Source: Chara braunii (taxonomy: Eukaryota; Streptophyta; Charophyceae; Charales; Characeae). Taken from it: DNA of 49,463 nucleotides. Below are positions 40,488 through 49,463 of the stretch, piece by piece. Both the position numbers and the translations under genes were made by a program. Numbering within the stretch: the stretch's first letter is position 1; each line of letters begins with the position of its first letter. Under the pieces are notes generated by a model. That model was not told where the DNA came from. It searched no databases and worked only from the letters and a program-made list of their open reading frames with translations. The stretch spans positions 25,736-75,198 of the forward strand of contig BFEA01000546.1 in the NCBI GenBank assembly GCA_003427395.1, in the 5' to 3' direction.

Positions 40488-40562
40488 CCAGGATGCAACT
40501 GCTGCCACTGGGGTTTGAACCCAGGCACTTGCCGAGCCATGCGTGTGCGTAACCAGCCTCAT
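40488..40562 (-). other. tRNA-like segment on the minus strand
   Basis: On the minus strand CCTGGGTTCAAACCCCAG forms a T-arm with a 5-bp stem and a good B-box, downstream of GGCTGGTTACGCACACGC. The A-box and acceptor stem are not convincing, so a SINE relic or degenerate tRNA is likelier than a functional tRNA. Confidence 0.4.
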
Positions 40563-40639
40563 AATAAACTCGCCATAGTGTGTCCATGGTTTTGTAACAC
40601 GGCACAATCGTGTTGAAGAAGTAACGTGCTGGCTATTTA

Positions 40640-40662
40640 CCCCCCCCCCCCCCCCCCCCCCC
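40640..40662 (+). repeat. (C)23 homopolymer
   Basis: Twenty-three consecutive C bases. Length is likely to be unreliable in the assembly. Confidence 0.95.
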
Positions 40663-42346
40663 GCGGTTGCTGCTGCCTGTAGACGTGGCCATCTCCACGG
40701 CCACGTGGCAGCCTGTGGTGGGACTAAAGACCCCCCCTGCTTAGGGGGCTGCTCTACAGTGGAGAGGGCGTGCTCACACAACAGACCCTACATCTGGACA
40801 TCTGCAGAAGTGCTGCTGGGGGCTGATCAAGATCTCAGCCCCCCCTCTCTCCTCCAACTGGCTGCTGCAGCAAAGACCAAGACCCTCCTGGTCTTGGTGT
40901 ACCTTCTGCCCTTGGAGACACCAAGGGTCAGGTATCACTCCCTTCTCCCCTCTTCCTCTCCTAACCCAATCTCCCTACCTCTCCTCTCTCCTCTTATTCA
41001 CCCCTTCTCTTTCCCCCACCTTCTACTGCATCTTCCTCTCCTCCTTTTATCTTCCCCACCCCACCTTTCTCCCACCACCCATTCTCTTATTCTATTTTCT
41101 TCATCTCTTCTTTTCCTTCCTTGTTTTCTTCTTCCTTCTTGATCTCTCTCCACCTTTTCCCAACCCTCCTCTCCCCCAACTACCACCACATCATCCCCCC
41201 ACCTCCCACTTCATCTTTTTCTCTCCCCCCGCCTATTTCTTTCTTTTCTCCCTCACTTTTCATTCCCCTTCCCCCCTACTTCGAAAATTTTTCTGTTTTT
41301 CTTCTTTCCACCTCTCTTTTGATTTATCTTTGCTCTTTTTCCAAAAAATTGAAATATCTTCTTTCCCACCTTCTTTTCTCATTTTTTGATTTATTTAATT
41401 TATTTTTTTATTTATTCTGAAAATTCGAATTTCTCTACGGCAACCCTAAATCTGATTAGTTATTAGTTATCTCATCTTCTTCCCCACCCTCTTTTCTTAT
41501 TTTTTTGATTTATTTTATTTATTTTTACTTATTCTGAAAATTCTTGGCGGCAACCCTAAATCTGATTAGGTGTTAGCCTTTCTTGCTTTCGGCACACGTT
41601 TTGACCCCGTGGGGGTAACGAAGTGCTGCCGAAATTTTCTGATTTTTTTTTCGTACTTAGTCTTTTCGGCACACTTCGACCCCATGGGGGTAACGAAATG
41701 CTGCCAAAATTTTTGAAAATCAGATAACCCATTTCTCCCCACCTCCTTACACACCTATTTACTTATTTATTTATTTATTATTTCTTTATTTATTTTTTGA
41801 AATTTATTTATTTATTTATTTATTTGCGGCATCTCTAGTGTGCACACCTCGGTCTCTCCTTTTCCCTTGGCACATTCTTGACCCTGTGGGGGGTAGGGAA
41901 ATGCTGCCGAAAATTTCAAAAAAAAAAAAAATATTGTTTCTCTTCACATCTCTTTACTTATTTCTTTAATTATTTTTATTATTTATTTATTTTCTTATTT
42001 ATTTTTATTTTCTTCCGAAATCTCGCTGTTTATTTATTTTTCTCCCGTCTCCCCCCCCCTTACGCTTGCTATTTCACTTTCTTGATTAGGTCACCAGTAC
42101 CCTACCCTAGCCTTAAACCTCGGTTAGGGTTTTCTTAAGGTTTTTGTAGGGTTTAGGGTTCCTCAAAACCCCCCTACTTCCCCGTCCTCTTCGAGCACCC
42201 TGGACCCGAACCACCCCTCCCCCTTTGACGGTGCCCGTGCTAGCCTTGCTAGCGCCGTTCGCCGCTTTCTACCGCGGACTTCCCCCTACGCCCTCCGCTC
42301 ACGCGGACCTTTTCTGCCCCCCTCCAGTCCAGTCCGTCATCTCCCA
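40663..42346 (+). other. Pyrimidine-rich leader upstream of Gypsy-2 gag
   Basis: From about 40926 the plus strand is dominated by C and T (CTCCTCTCTCCTCTTATTCA-type words), then T-rich with TTTATTTATT runs. A unit of about 110 bp containing CGGCAACCCTAAATCTGATT is duplicated at 41359-41475 and 41476-41578, and three hairpin units follow at 41587-41914. No protein-coding region is seen. Probably transcribed as 5' untranslated RNA. Confidence 0.5.
41587..41914 (+). repeat. Three copies of a nested hairpin element
   Basis: Units at 41587-41634, 41664-41709 and 41861-41914. Each has an outer pairing TTTCGGCAC with GTGCTGCCGAAA (one arm changed in units 2 and 3) and an inner ACCCC-GTG-GGGGT hairpin with GGTAACGAA or similar after it. 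Located in the Gypsy-2 leader, so it could fold in the RNA. Confidence 0.6.
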
Positions 42347-44425
42347 ATGGCTGAGGGTGCGTCATACGCCGCCGTGACGGCGATGACCACGACATCGGGC
42401 TCCACACCCGTGCCGGCGGACCAGGGCCATTTGCCCCACGGGGATCTACATACCCTCCTCACCTCCCTCCTTGCGCCCATCCAGGCGCAACTCGCGACCC
42501 TTGCGCCCATCCAGGCACAACTCGCGACCCTCGCGCCCTTACAGGCGCAGGTGGCGACCCTTGCCGCCGGCATGCAGCAACTCCAGGACGCTGCGTGTCC
42601 GCCATCTCCTGGCTCCCTGTCCGGGTCCCCCGTCGTCCGACAGGGTGGCCACGGCGGGGCTTCCTCCTCGGTTGCCCCTGACCCGGCCATCTTGGTGACT
42701 GTCCACGCCCCTAGCACGACGGCCGCCACGAGCCAGGCCCCCCCTCAGTCTACGGGCGCACCTGCCCAGATCCCGGTCACTACGGCCACGGTACAACAAC
42801 CCGCTACCATGGTCTCAGCTTTTCCGGGTGCCCCGCTTCTCCCTCCCCTTCGCACGACCGCAGCGGCACCTGGCTCTCCCACCTCTTGGATGCCCCGCGC
42901 CGCTTGTGCGTCCACCCCCTCCACTCTTCCTCCCGCCACCCCTCGATCGACCTATGTTTGAGGTCTCGCGGACGAGATTGCCTAGCTCCGGGCCGACCTC
43001 GCCCTCTTACGACTTCAGCCACCCCCACCCTCACAGGTGGCCGCGCCTTCGGGCGCACCCCCTACCTCCTCTACCCTTCCTCCCATGCAGGCTCGCTTTC
43101 CGCGCCCTGCACCCTATACAACTCCTTCCTACCTTCTTCCTACTCCCACGGTTGCTGCGACCTCTTCTACCGCAGCACCCTCGCAACCTGCCGCTGTTGC
43201 CACTGTCGCTCCCCCATGCGGCCCGGATGCACAGTCAGCTGCGCCCCTTTCTCCAGGACCTGCGCCGACTTACTCAGTCGTGGCACAGGTCTCCGCTCCT
43301 CAATCCCCTCACCGCCAAAACAGTGGCGCGCCACTCATCCGCTTGTCGGACATTGCCTTGTATGACGGTACAGGCATACGCGTGTCTCGGTGGCTGCAGT
43401 CTGCCACCCGCACACTCCAGCTCATGGGCGCCACACCCGAGACGTGGGTGGGTCACCTCTCGACGCGCTTGCGTGGCGGTCCTTTCGAGGCCTGAGAGGA
43501 TTTCTATGCCTACTCCCTTCGTGAGGGTCGGACTCCGACCTTCATGGATTTCCAGGCGTTCCTCGAGGATCGCTTCGGAGCCCGATACGACGTGACTGAC
43601 GCCTTCGCGCGTGTCGTCACTACACGTTGGTCAGGTTCTGGTGGCGCTGCCAGTCTGGATCGCCACATCCAGGTCTTTCAGGACGCCCGCCTCGTTTGCA
43701 ACGTGGCGTTCCTCCCCGAGGCTGCCCTTATTGATCGTTTCTTGGCCAGCCTTCCGCTCGAGTACCGCTCCGAGCTATGACGGTACGAGTTCACATCGGC
43801 CCCACAGGCTTACGAGGCCGCCAGGGACCACCAGCGGATGCGAGCCCGTCTTCACCCCGCCTCCTCCTCCCAGCCCCGGCGCACGGGCTACGCCTCCTCC
43901 TCCTCTCATGGCACTTCCCAGCACCATTCCCCTTTCCGCGGTCACCCCCGCCGTTCCACGTAGTAGGGCCGCCACTTCTCGCGCCGCTTCAGCACGCTGG
44001 AGTACGGTGAACAGGACGCTGTTGCCCCACTGTCACCTGAGGGCGACCACAGCGACGACCTCGATCTCTGCGAGGCCGTCCACTATCACTTGGAGGACTC
44101 GACCCTCCCTGCAGCTGAGCACCTTCAGCTCGCACTCTCCGCCCTCTCTCGAGCACGCAGCCGCCCCGGTCACGCTGGCGCGTCGCCCCCCCAGGTCCCT
44201 CAGGAGGACCTCCCTCCAGGCTTCTTCCCTCCTCGCGGTGTCCTTTCCGCTGAGGAGCGCGCGACTATTGTAGGCCGACGTGGTTGTTTGCACTGCCGCT
44301 TGGACGGCCGTACCTCCTCGCGTTACCCTTACACTACCGCCCTCGACCGCCACTACGCTGATCTTTCTCGTCAGCGTCGTGCTGAGTCCCCCCTCGGCGC
44401 CTCACGTCCCCGCGGCGCCTCCTAG
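42347..44425 (+). pseudogene. Gag of Gypsy-2 with in-frame stops
   Basis: One frame of about 690 codons from ATG 42347 to TAG 44425, broken by stops at 42959-42961 (TGA), 42983-42985 (TAG), 43493-43495 (TGA), 43778-43780 (TGA) and 43961-43966 (TAG TAG). Near the start a 30-nt unit (LAPIQAQLAT) is repeated three times (42472-42561), probably a coiled coil. A Pro/Thr/Ala-rich spacer leads to the capsid-like part (RVSRWLQSATRTLQLMGATP, FQAFLEDRFGARYDV, FLPEAALIDRFLASLPLEYR). The C-terminus has GCLHC but no full zinc knuckle. It overlaps pol by about 150 nt with pol in the +1 frame. Confidence 0.8.
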
Positions 44426-45617
44426 CCACGGTGCAGTGTACACCTGCGCCTTCCTGGGCTTCCCAACATCTCCGTCGCAGTTAGCCCCTCTCGCTACTGG
44501 AGTTGAGGTATCGCAGGACTCGACAGAGTGTACTCATCCCCCTGTCGGAGTACCGTCTGCGCCTCCGCAGACCACCGTATCCCCTCCTTCCCCGCCGCGA
44601 CTACCGACGCGTCGAGCCATTCGCTCAGCCCGTTGCAGCGAGCAGCTTGCTACTTGCGAGGACGTTGTGTCCTCTCTTCTGGACTTGAGCATGCTCGAGG
44701 CTCGTCAGGAGCGACTCACCCTCAATGTCGCTGCACTGCGTCGCCTTCTCGCCATCCTCTCTAACCCAAATCGCACCCTCCCGAAAATCCCAGTACGACT
44801 CGGGACCTCCACGAGGGTGTACTCAGCGTTGTGGGATCCTGGTTCTCAGGGCGACTTAATTCACCTACGAGTGGTGAAGGAAGCCCGCTTACCCACGATA
44901 GGGTCGCCGACTCCCATCTCCGTTACCCTAGAGGATGACAAGACCCCGCGATTCTTCGATCAGACGGTCATCGACCTCCCCTTCTTCCTCACTCTCGAGC
45001 CGACTGACCGTTCCCCGGCGTCTCGTCGCCATCGCTCCTCTGCACATTTCAATGTGATGGAGAAGGGGTACGACTTCATTCCCGGCACTTTGTGGTCTCG
45101 TCGGTTCCGCAGCACCGAGGCCGATTGGGCGACCAACACTCTCGTTCTCAAAAGGAAGTGTGGACAGACGTATCGCGTACCTTTCATAGGTACCACGGCG
45201 ATACCACGCCCCGATTCTCCTCCCCCGGAGCCGTCAGTGCCCACACCATCCCCCTCTATCACTGTCACCTCGCCTCGGCAGTTCGCTCACTTTATTCGGC
45301 AGGACGATGTCACCTTCTTTATGGTGGACGTGACGGATCTCTTACATTATGATCCACCCTGTCCCGACGCCGAGCTCATCCCTCTGGAGCCGGATCCTCC
45401 CTCTATCTCCATGGCTCCCATCTCTACTTCCGTCCCTCCTCCATCCGTCGAGTCCACCCCGCCGTCGGGCGCTGACGCTGACGCAGAGGAACTCGCACAA
45501 TATACGGCTGACCTGGAGCCCACAGTCCGTGACCTCATCCGAGAGTACCATGACGTTTTCCCATCGTCGTTCGTGTACGCCGGCATCCCACCGATGCGTG
45601 ACGTCGAGCACTCCATT
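44274..45617 (+). pseudogene. Protease region of Gypsy-2 pol
   Basis: Open frame in +1 relative to gag. The retropepsin-like segment is SALWDPGSQGDLIHLRVVKE, with DPG where DSG or DTG is expected, followed by YDFIPGTLWSRRF in place of the usual hydrophobic-ILG motif. The following linker is Pro-rich. Ends at TAG 45618-45620, beyond which the RT frame continues directly. Whether the DPG is an inherited variant or a lesion cannot be told from one copy. If active it would process the gag-pol polyprotein. Confidence 0.7.
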
Positions 45618-46679
45618 TAGCTTGTGCCTGACTATCGTGTTCACCACCAGGCACCCTACAGACTCTCGATCCCCGAGGCCAACGAACTCAAGCGTCAGCT
45701 TGAGAAGCTCCTGAGACTGGGTTTCATTAAACCTAACAACTCGCTGTGGGGTCCACCCGTCCTCTTTGCTCGCAAAGAGGATGGAACTCTCCGTCTCTGC
45801 ATCGACTATCGCAGTCTCAACCGCTACACGGTTAACAACAGCTACCCCATGCCTCCTTCCGATGAGCTGTTCGACCGCCTAGCAGGCAACCACTTCTTTA
45901 CGAAAATTGATCTTTGTAGCGGTTACCATCAGATCCACGTCGCTGCAGCTGACCAACCGAAGACAGCGTTCCGATCGCGCTTCGGCCACCACGAGTTTAC
46001 GGTGATGCCATTCGGCCTCACCAATGCACCCGCCACCTTCCAGAGGGCAATGAACGACATCTTAAGGGACATCCTGGAGCAGTACGTTCTCGTCTACCTC
46101 GACGATATCCTGGTCTACAGTCGTACCCTTGAGGAGCACCTCAGACACCTCTGCGACGTCCTTGATCGCTTGCGCAGACATGGCTTCTACGCCAAGCTGA
46201 GCAAGTGCCGCTTTGCCCAGCACAAAGTGGATTTCTTAGGACACTACGTGTCTGAACAGGGTCTCCACATGGATGACGCGAAGATCACTGCTATTGCGGA
46301 GTGGCCCGCCCCCACATCCACCAAGCAGCTTCGCAGCTTCCTAGGCCTAACCAGCTACTATAGTAACTTCATCCGGGGATACGCTAGGTATTCCTACGTC
46401 CTTACCTCCACCGTCCTCCGAAAGAACCCACCCTGGGCTTGGACACCCCTCCACGAGGACGCCTTCCATGCCCTCAAGAAGGCGGTGACATGCGCACCGG
46501 TTCTTCACCTACCCGATTTTGACCGCCCTTTTATCCTTACCACCGATGCGTCGGACTTCGCTGTAGGAGCAGTGCTTTATCAGGTCTTCCCCTCCTCTCC
46601 TGATTCCTCTCATCCTCGTATCCCTCGCTTCCCACCACCTAACCCTACTACTGCTTTCCGACTGACGTCTACTCGTTGA
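45618..46679 (+). pseudogene. Reverse transcriptase of Gypsy-2
   Basis: Well-conserved Ty3/gypsy RT in one frame after the TAG at 45618: LRLCIDYRSLNRYTVN, FFTKIDLCSGYHQIHV, MPFGLTNAPATFQRAM, active site YLDD (about 45 percent through the domain), KLSKCRFA, FLGHYVSEQG and SFLGLTSYYSNFIRGYA. It ends in the start of RNase H (LTTDASDFAVGAVLY) and meets a TGA at 46677 after a Pro/Ser-rich stretch. The rest of RNase H is in the next frame, so an indel lies near 46600-46660. Catalytic residues are intact. Confidence 0.9.
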
Positions 46680-48742
46680 ACTACTGACGAGCCTTTTATT
46701 CACTTTCTCCTACCATCGTCGAGGACGGCACTGTCGAGTCTCGCTCCGGTGATTGTCTGATAGCCTTCTACTCCCATCAGCTCCTGCCCGCCGAGATAAA
46801 TTACACCGCTGATGAACGTGAGGTTCTCGCAGGAGTTTATGCCGCTCGGCACTAGCGTCACTACCTGCACGGGGCAACGTTCACACTGCGTACAGACAAC
46901 GCTGTTGTCCAGGCTTTTCTGACAAAACCGAAGCTCACTCCTCGACAGGCTCGCTGGTGGTGCGACCTATCCGAGTTTAGTTTCACCACTGAGCACATCA
47001 AGGGTGAAACTAATCGGGTCGCAGATGCCTTATCCCGGCGCCCTGACCACGACCAGGAGCAGATCCAGCTCTCTTCCATCTCGGTCACCACCGCCCACCA
47101 CTCGGTGATCGACGAGTTTCGCACTCAGTACCGCCACTGCCCTGACGATCGCGACATCCACGCGACCCTTCGGAGTGGCAAGACCGTCCCGAACTACTCT
47201 CTCGGGGACAACGGTCTTGTGTACTGGCACGGTTCACGGGGCACCAGAGAGCCCCGTATTTGCATTCCCTCCACTGGACAGCTACGTGTCCGAGCAGTAG
47301 CAGAGTTCCATGACCAGGCAGTTGCCGGTCATATGGGCTTCCACAAGACGTTGGCTCGTGTGAGCCGCCTGTACGTCTGGCCGAAGCGCAAGGACTTTGT
47401 GAAGGACTACGTCGCAGAGTGTCCGACCTGTCAGGAGGTGAAGAGTGCGAACCACTTGCGTTATGGTTTGCTCCAGCCTCTTCCTATCCCTGAGGGTCGT
47501 TGGCAGTCCATCTCGATGGACTTTATCGGTCTTCTTCGTCCTCTGACCCCTCGCGGTCATGATGCTATCCAGGTCGTCGTCGACCGCTTCACGAAGCGTG
47601 CACGCTTTGTTCCATGCCACTATGCCATCACTGCACGTGAGGTCGCCGACATCGTATTCGACCGAGTCGTGCGTGACCACGACTTACCTCTTAGCATCAT
47701 ATATGACCGTGACCCGCGCTTTACCAGCCGATTCTGGCGACGGCTCCACGAGGTGTACGGCACTCAGCTCCGCTTCTCCTCGTCTTACCATCCTCAGACA
47801 GATGGTCAGACCGAGATCACGAACAGGATTCTCGGAGATATTCTCCGAAAGATTGTTCGTGACGACCAGCAATGGGATCTCCATCTTGTCCACGCAGAGA
47901 TAGCCTACAACCACGCCGTCTCGCCAGCCACGGGGATGTCGCCTTACTATTGCGACCTCGGCTATCACCCTCGTGTTCCCGCGGACTTCTTTCGACCATC
48001 CCTGCTGCACCCCGACACGAGTTGTCCCGCGTTGGACGATTGGGTGGCACGCATGACGTCGATCATGAAGACCGCACATGAGCACATAGCCGCGTCCCAG
48101 ACTCGCATGGCAGCACGTGCGAACCGATCGAGGATGGACCATCCATTCAAAATCAGTAATGATGTGCTTATCGACGACCGCCACTTACAGCTCGAAGCGG
48201 ACACGCTTCGCAAGTTTCAGCGTCGCTTTTTTGGCCCATGCCGCATCCTCCAGGCCGTCGGTTCTGATACGGCATCTAGCCCGGTCAGCTTCCGTGTGAA
48301 GCTGCCCGACTACCTACGCCAGGCTCGTGTGCACGATGTCTACCACGTCTCGTTACTGCGTCCTTACCGCAGACCATCTGCGCGTTTCGCTGGACGACCA
48401 TACGAGCGCCCTCCACCCATCATGGTGGACGGTCACGAGGAGTTCCTCGTTTCAGACATCATAGGTCGTCGTGTCACCGACGACAACCCTCCCCACATCG
48501 AGTATCTCGTATGTTGGAAGGGTTACCCTGATGAGGAGGCTACTTGGGAGCCCCTCGAGCACTTGGAGCACGCTCGCGTGTTGGTGCGTGCCTATGAGCG
48601 TGCTCGTCGTGCAGGGTTCACTGGTCCTCCTCAGCCCACTGACCCTCCTCCTTCTCCTCCGGCTGAGGAAACCGCTGAAGTCGAGCCTGCTCCATCTGAG
48701 GCAGACCTTCAGCAGCAGCCGGATGCCTCTGAGCGTCCCTAG
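46680..48742 (+). pseudogene. RNase H, integrase and chromodomain of Gypsy-2
   Basis: RNase H continues with FYSHQLLPAEINYTADEREV, a TAG at 46853-46855 (expected Trp), LRTDNAVVQAFL and RVADALSRRP. From 47105 the frame is open for 545 codons: zinc-binding H-H-C-C (FHDQAVAGHMGFH, CPTCQ), catalytic Asp in SMDFIGLL, Asp in YDRDPRFTS and Glu in HPQTDGQTEITNR. The C-terminal chromodomain at about codons 445-500 is clear (FLVSDIIGRR, IEYLVCWKGYPDEEATWEPL). The integrase part looks intact. Chromodomains of this class bind modified histones and direct insertion into heterochromatin. Stop at 48740-48742. Confidence 0.9.
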
Positions 48743-49463
48743 CGCACTCGCCGTTGTCCTGCTCGATACGACGATTGACTCTGACTTACCTTCCCACGTC
48801 TTTGACTTCTCACTCCATCCACATCAGTCTTGCTACTTCAGCTCGTCGACGCTGCGGCTCTTCCTCGACGGCATTCCGGACTTTTCATCGCGGACATCAT
48901 CGGCAGCTCCATGGACTTCATCACGATCAGCTTTGCCTACTTCAGACGTCGCCACTCTCTTATACCCCTTTACCCTGTACAGTACCCTGCTTGTGTCACA
49001 TGATGGTCTCCCTTTAGCCGGGTTCCTCTGCGTTGGGCTCTCCCTTGGTATACGCATAGGCATCGGGACCGTAGCGTTGTCTTGGCTTCCCATCTTACGG
49101 ATCTAGCTTCGACTTCCCTCACTTTAGGAGTCATTGGGATGATTCCCTTACCCATCATCTTTCTACCCTTCCTCGGCCCTCACGCCCTAGTTAGGCAGCC
49201 CCGCATGCTTCATCTAGGTGCGCCCAGTATACCAGGCTCCCTTATTCCCATGGTCGACCCTCCATAGCGGTCACCCCTTAGTGGAGCATTACCTGCCCTG
49301 ATGGTCTATCATTTAGGGTCATTAGTTCTGTTCGCTCTCAGTTCCCTACCCTCATTGAGCCTGATGACATGTGTCTCCCTGTTATCTATGTGTGGATGCC
49401 CTTAGGAGTTTCAACCCCTAGGCTGCATTCGCCACCCTCAGAGACCATCCCACCCTTTGGTTT
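48743..49463 (+). other. Region beyond Gypsy-2 pol
   Basis: Pyrimidine-biased DNA with no recognised gene, polypurine tract or LTR start. It may be the 3' untranslated part of the element, with the 3' LTR outside the window. Confidence 0.4.

Larger units (their letters stand above)
40223..49463 (+). mobile_element. Ty3/gypsy chromovirus (Gypsy-2), runs off the window
   Basis: A plus-strand element with primer site, long pyrimidine-rich leader, gag 42347-44425, protease 44274-45617, RT 45618-46679, RNase H and integrase with a clear chromodomain ending at 48742. No polypurine tract or 3' LTR is visible before the window ends. Gag and pol are interrupted by several stops, all of which could arise by C-to-T or G-to-A change, and by one frameshift in the RT-RNase H linker. 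The left boundary is inferred from the primer site. Confidence 0.8.

Noticed and set aside
40596-40931. Alternative 5' LTR of Gypsy-2 (TGTAACACGG to AAGGGTCA, then GGTATCACTC)
   Set aside because: TG...CA ends and a short primer-site-like match are suggestive, but the primer match is weak compared with 40223 and no second LTR is in the window.
42140-42170. Interstitial telomere-like sequence (GGGTTTAGGGTT)
   Set aside because: Only about two imperfect units of the plant TTTAGGG repeat, within chance expectation in this T- and C-rich leader.

Overview
Eukaryotic nuclear DNA, most likely from a green plant or streptophyte. Two intronless genes encode secretory double-cupin proteins of the 11S (legumin/glutelin-like) storage-globulin type. 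Two Ty3/gypsy retrotransposons with C-terminal chromodomains (chromovirus type) are primed from TGGTATCGGAGC, which fits an initiator-Met tRNA. MITE-like and foldback elements, tRNA-like short repeats and long microsatellites fill most of the rest. The satellite-rich make-up recalls charophyte algae such as Chara, but that is an impression and not something this sequence proves. There are two assembly gaps inside microsatellites (11531-11770 and 27051-27570).

Layout. 1-2400: CA microsatellite, minisatellite-like repeats, and a tandem duplication whose second unit carries a 105-bp TA-flanked MITE. 2405-5720: cupin gene 1 with a tandem-repeat promoter and a repeat-rich 3' flank. 5721-13365: no convincing gene; contains tRNA-like short repeats, a foldback element with an internal duplication, tandem repeats and a GT/GA microsatellite. 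13366-22010: a decayed Ty3/gypsy element on the minus strand (gag, protease, RT, RNase H, integrase, chromodomain) with two LTRs, one truncated. 22011-29550: AT-rich, satellite-dominated DNA with composite GT/ATCA repeats and a 280-bp terminal-inverted-repeat element. 29556-30882: a decayed minus-strand coding region of unknown family, split by a 454-bp inverted-repeat transposon whose removal restores the reading frame. 31340-35215: cupin gene 2 in a segment paralogous to 2405-5720. 35216-39560: a U6 snRNA pseudogene, clusters of two MITE families, a poly(A)-only retroposition scar and two minisatellites. 40223-49463: a plus-strand Ty3/gypsy chromovirus with a long pyrimidine-rich leader, running off the right edge.

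Function. The only apparently intact host genes are the two cupin genes. Both encode a signal peptide and a bicupin fold ending in the helical tail typical of 11S globulins, which suggests secreted or vacuolar storage-type proteins. They lie about 29 kb apart in the same orientation, with promoters and 3' flanks duplicated with them. Patches of homology continue out to 9.2 kb and 38.6 kb, so an old direct segmental duplication later filled with mobile elements is the simplest reading. Fifty-one isolated N bases occur in copy 1 only, so its sequence should be treated with caution.

All statements come from reading the sequence by eye. Family names for the cupins, retroelement domains and U6 rest on recognised motifs. 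Element boundaries are approximate unless a terminal repeat or target duplication is cited.
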